From assembly GCF_000003605.2 (NCBI RefSeq), contig NW_003140811.1:1593025-1628911 (forward strand): DNA of 35,887 nt, read 5' to 3'. The translations under genes and the position numbers were made by a program. The notes under the pieces are model-generated. The model was not told the origin of the DNA, made no database searches, and was given only the letters and a program-made list of their open reading frames with translations. The stretch is from Saccoglossus kowalevskii. Taxonomy: Eukaryota; Hemichordata; Enteropneusta; Harrimaniidae. Below, piece after piece: positions 1 through 10,645 of the stretch (its first letter is position 1; each line of letters begins with the position of its first letter).

Positions 1-1772
1 AATGGTTATACACACAATATGCCTTTCATATAAATCGCGCCCCCTAGTGACGAAGCATTTCCAATGACGGATTGAACGTAAATGATTGGCGCGGTGGCCG
101 TTCATATCGTCGATATCGTTTTGATCTGTAGTCGATCATCAATAGAAATAATGTTTTTGAAAAATTTTACTATTTTTTAAATGCAACTACACAACCAAAC
201 ACAACGGCCGAATTGAACGACGTTCCCTTCACCCACATACGCCATACCGGTATGTCGTCACAGAAGCATCCCATTCCTAGAGGGCGCGATTTTCAGGAAC
301 GACTGATCAAGTAAGAATCCTGTGATGCAGCGACTCAGATATTAACGTAAGAGTCTAACACAGCAATAACCAATATATGCTCCCAGTGACAGCAATGTTA
401 ACAATCCAAAATAACCACAATTTAATTTTTAAAAATGTAAAGGGTATATTTTTATCAGCCTGCTATTCCAAAACATTTGGTTTTGCTAAAATTCCACTCA
501 CAAATTCAATGCTTGTTTACTATGGCAATTAATATGTGACAATCAATGATACACAACGCTGTGGTACAAATTCTGATTGTAGTGTGAATCTGAGAAATTG
601 TTAAAAAGCGAGCTGCGGTGGTTGATTTTTTTGTTCTATCGCCATGTTTTACACGGCAGACTAAACTATTAAAACATCAATCTAAAAGTCGTCCATGCGC
701 TGACGTTTTGTCTGATAATTATCACAAAAACACTATGATCGATTACTCTACGCTGATAGATTCACATTGTAAAAATATGACGCAGAGAGAGAGGTCAATA
801 AACGCAGGTATCTGTTTTGAAATCAAATATTACGCATAGATTATCATCAAACGTGCAATGAACATATACCAATTATCTAATCTAATCTAATCTGGTCAGG
901 TTTAATAAAACATCTTAATACATTACCGAATAATAGATATATTTATGGGGGGTGACTATGTCAAAGGTCTCTTCCTTCTTTTTATCTTCTGTTACATTTG
1001 CGCATCACTTAACCTCACCAACGGAGTTTACTTGAATGCAATGCATGCCTGAAAAGTCGGCCAAGTGAATGTTCGACCAATCACTGTGTCCCATAACGGC
1101 CGGATACACCACTTCAGTGTGAACGACAGCATAATTTGACTTTTTTGTTTGTATAATATGCATAAAGTTTGGACACATACAATGCAGATTAGATCTGCCT
1201 GCTTATGTGAATATTTGACAAATAAACCACATAATTATCACATTTTAATAAAACGTTTGAGGTAAATACATAAATGTGATCATGGAGTGATGTTATTCGT
1301 TATTTAATGAACAGATTGTCGCAATGCTGAAAAAAAATGTACAAGTTGTTCATTCTTTTAAACATATAAAAAATGTTCCTGTTTGATTTGTTAACAACTA
1401 TTTTCTCATTGTCCTTTCAATGGCATACGTAACATACAAGTTCCACCTTTCCAATATTAGCTATTAATAATTGTTACTGTTACAACTTTTAGTATTACTA
1501 ATTATTGCTTTACCAATTTTGTTACTGAGAAGATTATTTTGTATTTAGTGCAGCTTAAAACAAAACAAAAATACCCCCCTCCATTTTTATAGGTTAGCTG
1601 CATAATAATTGGTTAAAAGTCTCATATCACAAGAAGAAATGCACCCCGGAGTCATATTAATGCGAATAGAGGATTTTAAAAAGCCTAAATATCTTTGCTT
1701 TAAGCCCTGTAATTCCAAATGTATTTCTGGACTATGTGACTTATTTGGTACATAAATATATGTCCATTTCAG
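1..1772. other. Upstream of gene A exons: probable intron, no gene seen
   Basis: AT-rich sequence with only short chance reading frames. I looked for the exon that precedes HVWW in genes B and C (pattern LSAIIMVALRGIF) and did not find it. A short (TCTAA)n run lies near 876-895 and a CATACCGGTATG palindrome near 243. The acceptor before 1773 (tttcag) is good, so at least the right-hand end should be intron if gene A is functional. Confidence 0.4.
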
Positions 1773-4141
1773 CATGTATGGTGGGTGACGTGTGTTTGTG
1801 TTATTGTGTTTGACGTCGACGTTGGACTTTTGATGGGCGTGGGATATGCTATATTCATGCACGTGTGGAGAACACAAGAACCCTATTGTACCTTACTAGG
1901 AAACATACCAAACACAGATATATACAAAGACATAATGTGGTATGAAGATGTAAGTACATACATAACTAATTCTAATCTATCAAGATTACCTGTATTACAC
2001 CTATCGCATATATCTGTTTTTGTATCACCTTCTAACATATCTTTGCATAATTAATTAGTTATTTAATTGAAATAATTGATTTATATATTACAGGCCAATG
2101 AGATTCCGGGTATCAAGATATTTTGCATGCAATCATCACTGTACTTTGCGAATACAGCTCATTTCAAGGCAAGAGTGTTTAAACTAACAAAGATCAACCC
2201 AAGAAAGATACTACAGGCCAGAGCTCGGCAGCAGGCAATCGAAGAAGCGGAAGAGAGAAAAAGAAGAAAACAAATGAAAAAAAATGGAGATCTTGAAAAT
2301 ATAGGAGAAGAATTAGGAGATACATCAACACAGGTATGTGTAAGTTACGCACTGAACGCTTTCACTATATCATTATATCTTCGCAACTAACGAGTATTTG
2401 TAACATCCGAACTCACAATTCCGTGACGCAGTCACTGCGTTTGAAATTAAAATATCCCACACCAATACAGTTGATCATTTGTTAAAGTCAATACAGTTGA
2501 TCATTTGTTGAAAAGTTTCAATAATTTCAAATTCCTCGAAACAAATTCAAGTTTAATATATAACTTCGATCTACAGAACAATAACCTGAGACATAGACGA
2601 GGAAATTCTAAGAGTTCTTCTATCTCGGCTGGTAGCGTCAAGAGCGATAAATGGGAAAGTGGTAAAGAAATCGACAAGGAGCCCGGTGCATATATACCTG
2701 AGTACGAAAATAGCGACGATGATAGTGACAATGGCGGAGTAGAGATTTTACCCGAAAACCAAATCCACACAATTGTTTTCGACTTTGCGCCCCTTAATTT
2801 CATCGATTCGACCGGGCTGAGTGGATTGCAGCAGCTGTACAGGCAATATCACAAAGTTGGAGTCAAACTATGCTTTGCTCACTGTAAAAGTATGTTTTGA
2901 TTTAAGTTGTTCTGCGTTTCCTGCCCTCCCCCTAATTTACCTAGAAGATTTTTTTCAGCAACGAAATGTCGATTTAACATACAATATTTTTTCGTGGATG
3001 TCACAAAGTTTTATTGTGCACAACTAATCAATCAACCAATCAACCATATAACGATATCACACATATTTATCCTTTTGTTCCAGAGCGTGTTCGTGATTTC
3101 CTTTCTAGATGTGATTTTTACGAGAGCGCTGGATGTGAGGAACATGACACTCTGTTCGTTACTGTCCACGATGCTGTCGTCAGTGTAACTAGACGTAAAG
3201 AACTTGAGGTATAGTAAGAATACCATGACTGAGATATTGATTGATTGATTTATTTGATTGATTGATTGATTGAATGATTGATTGAATTTGTCTCTTCGCC
3301 CAGATATTTGTATAGTGTTCTCTTATTATAGATGCAGAAATCCATTTTCCCAATTAATGCTGTATTTCTAACAGCTTTGCCCTATGACCAGTCTTCCAAT
3401 AGGTTCCACATAGCATATTCACGCCACAAGTTCGAAACTGTGTACTTAAACTTACAACGCCTGTTTTTAAAATAAAATCCAGGAAAATAATAAGCCCTCA
3501 TCAAAGTTCTACATTTCCCCCTTTTCTCAAAAAAAAAAAAAAAAAAAAAAAAAAACACTCTAAATTTCCCCAACCCCCAGGAAATTATTTCCCTGTCCTC
3601 GACAATAATCTTCTTTGAACAACGTTTTTTTATTAACAGCTCAATTGACTGTACCTTATTAGTGGTTGGGTGGGTGGGTGCGTGAGCGAAGGTTACTGCT
3701 GGTGAAGCCATCAATATATCAATACACGCATTTTGATTGTTGGTCATCAAAACCACCTAAACAGACCAAAATTAGCCACAGTCTGTGGGATTAAGAATTA
3801 TTTTACACAGAGGAGAACCCCTTCATTATTTGATAATCAAAACAGCGTGTAAATCATATTGTCATTGCAGTTAACCTGATACACCGTATACACATATGTG
3901 ACCCAATAAAGCTGATTGGCGGACATTTTAGTTTCATAGTGTTCATACAGAAATATACACGATATACTTATGTCTATTGCAACTAAGAATGTTACATGAT
4001 GTCATCACATGCGTCTCAACAAAAAACAATTGTTTATTTTTCCCTTTTTCCCACCAGAACAGGATCTCGCCAAGGAATGATGGCATGCCACCGGAAGAGA
4101 CAATTATCACAGAGGATGGTATTCAGATTACGAGACTATAG
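1773..4141 (+). CDS. SLC26-like: SLC26-family anion transporter, gene A (3' part only)
   Basis: Five exons are visible: 1773-1949, 2094-2333, 2577-2889, 3084-3208 and 4058-4141 (stop TAG). All introns are GT/AG, with phases 0, 0, 1, 0, and the joined frame is open for 312 residues. The first exon encodes the last membrane segments (HVWWVTCVCVIVFDVDVGLL) and the family motif around VWRTQEPYCTLLG. The next encodes the first STAS strand ([17 protein letters not shown]) and a Lys/Arg-rich linker. The third holds an acidic, Ser-rich insert (SDDDSD, RRGNS) and the STAS core NFIDSTGLSGL. The protein ends ITRL, a class I PDZ-ligand form. The layout matches genes B and C exon for exon. The exon that should precede 1773 is not in the 1.77 kb available, so the gene either continues leftward past a long intron or is 5'-truncated. 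No frameshift is seen. Transport substrate is not inferable. Confidence 0.9.
3232..3290 (+). repeat. (TTGA)n microsatellite in gene A intron
   Basis: About 13 imperfect copies of a TTGA/GATT tetranucleotide lie just after the donor at 3209. A second simple run, 27 A residues at 3529-3555, lies in the same 849-bp intron (3209-4057). Confidence 0.8.
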
Positions 4142-4227
4142 AGATGGATTCTCGATTTAGACCTATTTCCGAGGGATGTCCGATCATGTGTCCGAACTGT
4201 GTGTTTAGTTTTCAAGACAAAATGTGA

Positions 4228-4233
4228 AATAAA
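4228..4233 (+). promoter_or_regulatory. Poly(A) signal of gene A
   Basis: AATAAA lies 87 bases after the stop codon of gene A on the coding strand. It is the first canonical signal downstream and a plausible 3' end for the transcript. Confidence 0.6.
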
Positions 4234-4404
4234 TTATTATTATGCTAATTCTTCTTATTTACACGATTTCTAATATTTCTGTGATTGTTTAATAATATTG
4301 CTTGATACGGAAATTGTGTGTATTGAAAACTGAAAATATTGATTTTGGCACACAAATTGAGGGGAACAAGAGTCGTATGACACTCTCTCTCTCTTAACGA
4401 GATC

Positions 4405-4444
4405 TCGGCGACTATTTGCCTATGAGGTCTATTCTAGTCGCCGA
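4405..4444. repeat. Perfect 10-bp stem-loop downstream of gene A
   Basis: TCGGCGACTA at 4405-4414 pairs exactly with TAGTCGCCGA at 4435-4444, leaving a 20-base loop. It lies about 170 bases past the poly(A) signal of gene A. Function is unknown. Confidence 0.5.
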
Positions 4445-5761
4445 TGTATAGTTATTTCAAATCGCATTCAGGCAGCTCCTTCTGTCAACCAATTACAAAG
4501 CGCTTTATTGAAGAGCGGTCTGTAACATGAGGTCTGATTGGTTGCTGACCCAACGAGAACTGAGCGTGATTTGGATAGATGCATCTGACTCGCTGAATAC
4601 CGTGTCTAGTAATAATTTATACGTTTAACCTTTCAACAATCACAATTTTAAAGATATTACATTGCTTTCCTTTTTTCTTCATTTTTTTGTGGCAAAAATA
4701 GTTTGGTGTCGTTTTCATATTGCAGAGTATGTCAGGGGCTTTAAGGGGAGAAACGGCAATACTAGTAACTTCAATATTTTTTTTTTGTATTATTTTTGAG
4801 AAAACAATGACATTAGAAAGTGAATATGTAGGAAAGTATAATGTGACTTTATGGGTACTACATAAAACATACATGTTTAATCTCCAATATTAAAAAATCC
4901 GTTCATCGATAAGATTCAGTAATTTCCAGTATCTCGACTATTATAAAAGCGTGCAACTTTTTTTTTCTTGTACTAGAGGACATTTGTTAAAAAATGTAAA
5001 TCGGGCCATATTTCACCACCTGAACCAAATCCACAGTCACAAGACAGACATAACAACATCAAATATTACCTTCCCTGCAATAAGCCAGTTCACAATCAGA
5101 CCGCCATTTTGAATTTTAATGAGATTTTCAATGAACTTGAAGCAATACAAGGCAAAAGTTCGCATGGTACCTGACTGTATGCTATTCCTATGTACTGATT
5201 GCTGTCTTTTTTGGTTACTTTACAAGGCAATAACTCTCTAGTAAAAAAAAGAGCATTTCGCATTGTAGAACTCAGGACCCGGATGTTCAGAAGTCACATG
5301 ATCGCTGTCGAATCGAGATACTGAGAAATACTGTAAATATAACTAGTTTATTTAGTTTTTTTTTTCTCTTGATAATTTTTACTAGAATATGTAGGTGATT
5401 TGTATTTATATTTGATGTAGATTTCTCGAGACACGTACATACAGTTCGGTTCGTTTTGAGGATAATGTTATATTTTTGGTCAAAAACAGGCGGAATACTT
5501 GATAAGTTTATTATTTATGAAGGGAGGCAACAATTATTAGTTTTTTACCTTTCCAATCAAAGCATGGAGTACATGAATTTGATATTTGAATTATAATATA
5601 TAATTCAATTGTTAAAGAGAGAATAAAGATAAAACATTATTAATTAAAAATATTATTATTTTCTGTGATGAAAGTGAGACTTACGCCACTCAATCAATGC
5701 CACCCTTCCCCGACGAACTCTATCGAAATTGTTCTTAGCACTTGATGCATGGGACTAGAAA

Positions 5762-6900
5762 AGCCACTGAGGGCGCTGTACATTTTCGAAATGTTCAGTG
5801 GCTCGCAAAGTTAGACTTATAGCAAAAGACGCAGAAGCACTTTTTAACGCATGTAACCAGTTTAGTGTGGTAGAAAAAGGAAACAGTCATCAAATAACCG
5901 CGGCAATGGACAGGGTGAAGGTCAAGGCCGAAAATATGCGCTTGCGTTTCATTATAAATGCTTTCTATTAATAATTTCACTTTAAAATAATATTCATGAG
6001 TTGTGATTATGTCAGAACCTCATTGAAGTTATTAACATATTGTGTACGCAGTGTGCATGCTTTAGGTCATTCATATTCCACAGTGGTATAGTTGACACTA
6101 AGTGTTCGTCGATCTAGGAAGGGTAATGCCACATACCCACTGTAATTTGTGGGCCATTTTCCCAGTGTTGTTGACAATGACACATGTTGGGATATATATA
6201 TACACTTCTACTTAGTAAGAGGATCCTTTGAACTTAATGTTCAATGGTTCCCCTCTGTAGCGAAGTATGGCATCACCATCATTTTTTTCATAACTCCCTC
6301 CACAAACATCTACATTGTCTCCTTCCTCCAGGGTTATTGGGGAACCAGAATTGTAATTGACATGATAGGAGTGTGTACAAATCCCTTGCAATCTCAGCAG
6401 TAGCTGTGTTGGAGTGGCTTGTTAGCTTGTGTATAAATCTGGTAGCGTCGCTTATGTGTGGGCTTTGAATACAAACACAGCGTTCAACACTCTCAATGAG
6501 ATTGATAAACCTTAGTTACGACGGGTGCTGAACGTCACTTACATAAAACGTAAATTGCAATTGGCCTCACTGTGGGGACGCATTTGTTGTGGAGTACGGA
6601 AAATGAAACCGAAGCATGAACACGCTGCAAATAGCCTTTAATGAAGATATGACGTAGACATTCTCATAATAGTATTTAAAAGTGAAATTATTAATAGAAA
6701 GCATTTATTAAGAAACGCAGGAATCACGTATATTGGGTCTTGACCCCCACTATTGTGGAAATTTGAAGACTGTATACGCTTTCTATCATACTAAACTGGC
6801 GACCAAATTTGACAAGTGTTCCTCGCCTTTACACTGTAAGTCTGCATGAGTGTAGGCAAGCCGAGATAGGTTGCGATTGTATACAGCGCCACCAGTGGCT
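5762..6900. mobile_element. 1.1-kb foldback element with ~223-bp inverted arms
   Basis: The left arm (5762-5984) and right arm (6677-6900) are degenerate inverted copies. The outer ends AGCCACTGAGGGCGCTGTA and the complement of the right end differ at 2 of 19 positions. The inner ends share AAGTGAAATTATTAATAGAA and a following AAGCATTTA. No transposase frame is seen between them, so this is a non-autonomous, MITE/foldback-type element. Target duplication is not clear. Confidence 0.7.
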
Positions 6901-8501
6901 GTTACCTGCTCCAACTTGAAGGCACAATCCATTCTTCCATCAAAAACAATCAACGAATATTAAATAATCTATGTCTACTTCAGTGAACTTCGCCAATTTG
7001 TAGTTTTTGTTCCCATAACTCTGGATAAAATAAAAAAAACATGAATGCATTGGACATAACATGAACACTTCTACATTTTAGGCGGAGTGACTGTGTGTTC
7101 AACGCACGGGTACTGGACCACTTTTCTGTTCCGTAAAAAGTGCGCCCTCTGTCATCTAGCAGTATGCATATGAACATACTGATTTATTGTATATTGTATT
7201 GCGCAGAACTTTGGCGCCGATTAGAAGTCGTGGGACTCCTTCACGTTGTGTGTTTTACCCAGAGAAGAACTTTCATTGGAAAGCTGTATAGGTATGTGCC
7301 ACATTTTGGTTGCCTGGAAAGAGATAGGATTCTGGAGGTTCTCGTGGCACATACCCAACACTTTCCAAAGCAAGTACTCCAGAGGGCCAGGGTGAATAGT
7401 GTGTGTCAGTTCACTTATTCAGCAATGCAAATCTTCAAAACGGTTTTGTAACTGAATGACCGATTGCGAAGAGCACGCCCTCTACGTTCGGAATTGTATA
7501 CCAAGGACGACTGTTTAAAATAAATTAGTACACCCATTGCAACAGGTGCCTCGGAATCCCACACAATTCTGTGAGGCTGGGTTAACAAATATCAGAAACC
7601 TTGTCTTCAATAATACTTTGGTAAATGTTTATTATTTGCGCCAGACTGTGCATGTCTGTTCAATGTGATTACTCAGTATTGCTCTCGATATTATACATAG
7701 CGTAATCTCTATACAGTTCAAAGATATTATACAGACTAAAACCCAGAATGCACAGATCCTATCACCATGGTATATTCTGGAGCCCATCTACAGAGACGAT
7801 GTCAATGAAATTTTGTTAAACTTTCCTATGTATATTCAAAAAGAAGAAATATAAGTTTTCTGTCATGTATGCCAAGGACCACTGTTGCCAAAAACCAAGA
7901 CTCAACGTGCACCCTATGATGCGACATTCTAGCCCTGGACTCTGATGAGAAACAGAATTGTGATGATTGCTACATCTCACTGTCAACAAAGAAAGATGGC
8001 GACCTCCAGTGGTGGCTGTTGTGCCAACAGATGGGTTTCAGTTAAAGGCTTCAAGTCGGGATTATCATCACTGCCCATTTCGTCACGAAAATACGATCTA
8101 ACACATATATGTATTGAATGTCCAAGACGAACACCACTATTTACACTCTGCTCGAGGAAGACAACATTCCATTAGCGTACTACGTACTACGACCACCAGG
8201 GGGTAAGTCGACATAATAATAATATCACCAGAATTAGGAAACTGATAAGTCTTCTTCAAACAGGCGCTCTACAACGTTTCAAAGCCCGGTTGAAATCCAG
8301 AATCAACAACAAATACCATTTCCATGTTATAACACGTTCAGTTATTAACACTTTCACACTACACAGTGGTGTCTCAACAACGCCTTGGCTTCAGTTACCA
8401 ACGAGGCATAGGGTTACCCGGACTATATTGCAAAGAACGAGAGCACTTTTCCAGCGATTATCTTAGCTCAGTACCAATGAATTCGCGAAGTTTGTGTCAA
8501 C

Positions 8502-9420
8502 ATTAAGGTAGAGATGCAGTTTACCTGACAGGTAGCTTAATTAGTTAATTAGGAAACCAAAATGACCTCCCTTGTCCACAAAACTATATATTTTCGGAAA
8601 GCTTATTGTATGAATTTTAAACATTTTTTAGTATTTTTTTATGGACACTGTAGTTTGAAATATGCACAAAAATGTGCTTTTTTGGTCAAAAGTGATTAAA
8701 AAAAATAGCTCCTAAACCATGCTTCTGTCAAAATTGGTTTATGGGTACATCTGTTTACTATGAAGAAAGCGCCGTCTTGAAAACTGTCTACCAGTTATCA
8801 ATTTTGCAGGGCAGCAGCCCAAATTTTACTACTTCAAGTTTATGCATAAATTAACACCCAGACTAGTTGTCTGTACGATTGTTGTAACACTGTTCAACCA
8901 AAATCAATGCTCCGACGGCGTTTTGAAGATAAACACATTGTCAATCATTTGTGAAAATTTCAAAACAAAAGGTCAGAGCGTCTAGGAGCTATTTTTTTTA
9001 AAGTTCTGGGATGTGCACTAAAAAGAAGCTGATATAATTGCTAATTTGCATAACAATTCACTCAGTAAGAAGTTTGCTAATGCTCATAATAAAAATGGCT
9101 GTAACAGTTCCAAATTTAAATGTATTATCGTTTTGTTGAAAGTTAAATATAGTGCATAATATGGAGATCCCGTCATTTCTTTTTTTCATCATGTTTCTTT
9201 TTTATTATTTATGTACAGCCTTGCTAAATCTTGCTAAGCATTCAAATAGAAGAATGTTTGCACCTGTTATCTATATTTTAAAATCGTTTTTTGAGTATGT
9301 TCCACTATTCACAATTCTACAAAATTTTAACAGTCTATAGCCAAGACTGTTTGAATAATAAAAAGCAACAACAAAAAATTTCACTCCCAAGTGCCCACAA
9401 ACATGCATCTCTACCTTAAT
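8502..9420. mobile_element. TTAA-flanked inverted-repeat element (MITE-like)
   Basis: The left end ATTAAGGTAGAGATGCA (8502-8518) is an exact inverted copy of the right end (9404-9420). If TTAA is taken as the target duplication, the terminal repeat is GGTAGAGATGCA. Inside is a second perfect 19-bp inverted repeat, 8696-8714 with 8983-9001, itself bounded by TTAA. No transposase is recognisable. TTAA targets are typical of piggyBac and Kolobok transposons, but the family assignment here is inference. Confidence 0.65.
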
Positions 9421-10645
9421 TACACATTCTCATGATTATTGTAAATCGCCAACTAACACTCGTTGACGTTGCTGTATCAACTTGAAACTTGGTATTTATA
9501 TAACGTTTTTAATTCTCTTTTTAATCTGTAAATATGATGTACAATTTCTTTTAATAATCGCGAAATATAAGACTCAAGGCGAGATTATGTTGCCGTTGGT
9601 GGCGCACGCTCTCTTGGATCAAAAGGCAAAGTTAGCACAAGCCAAAATTTCTCTACCTACAGATTCAGCATTATACAGCACAAAATAAAAAAAGTGTATA
9701 CTTTACGACGACGTCAAAGACGTGGAGACCTAATTGAAGAACTTAAACTCTGGTTGATAAAGTTGGTTCTCTGCTAACAGAAATATAAATGTCGCAGTGT
9801 GAGTACAAAAGCAATGCTGGAATTCAAAATGGCCGACTGAATTATCGTTTATATTTCAGTATAACATCGACAGAATGAATACAAATGTGACTAAACGTTG
9901 CCTTTCTGCCAACATAAACGTGTGAAAATATTTAGTGAGCAAAATAGAAGGACAAAAAACCTTGACTTTTATAACACCGACTTACCCTCAATGAATATGC
10001 GCAAATCTCTAAAAAGTACGCCCTCTAAAGTCAGACGTTTCAGTTTGTTTTGCAAACATGTCTGGTACGCATAGCAAACGGTCAATAGCAGACTGGTCCA
10101 GCCGTGACAACGTTATTGTTGATGCAAAACTTTTTCAGGTAATTTCGCATCGAACCAAGATTTGAAATAAAAAAATAAAAATACAATACAATAAAATACA
10201 ATACAATTACCGCGGTTGGGGAGAGTCTAGGTCAATAGGTCATTTTTTTGTTGTCGGTGTTCCAAATACAGTGTCAACAATAAGCAAATATTTTAACACA
10301 TTGTTAAAGGTAGCACTACTCATGAAAGTTAGATTATGTTATTTTAATTACTCTGAGTCTCGTATCTGATCAAAGTCCTTAGCCATAAATTTAACCACTG
10401 TATTGGTTCCGCATACTGTTCTTAGTCATATTTTATTACTAAAATAGTTGTGGACTCTATGCGTTATGCTTATGGCGTTCAGTTAAATATTACCTTTGTG
10501 TTGACTCGGCGTTATATATTTAATTCATTGATATTGACATTATTGAAATAATCCAGCGTCTTCGTCACGCATACAGGGTTCATTTGTAGTAACAACTCCA
10601 CTGTGAGCGCTACCAGCAGGTAACCGCTGGACACCTGGCCTGGAC

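Larger units (their letters stand above)
4142..10645. other. Intergenic stretch between genes A and B
   Basis: 6.5 kb without a supportable gene. Reading frames here are short, lack family motifs and have no homologous exon structure. The content I can support is the gene A poly(A) signal and stem-loop, a foldback element at 5762-6900, and a TTAA-flanked inverted-repeat element at 8502-9420. Simple AT-rich sequence fills the rest. A TATA-like string (TTATATATTT) lies about 130 bases before the gene B ATG. Confidence 0.5.

Noticed and set aside
5795-5980. 61-codon minus-strand frame
   Set aside because: It lies within the arm of the foldback element and has no counterpart open frame in the other arm.
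9482-9688. 68-codon hydrophobic frame upstream of gene B
   Set aside because: The hydrophobic part is simple AT-rich sequence, there is no recognisable family, and the start is not ATG.
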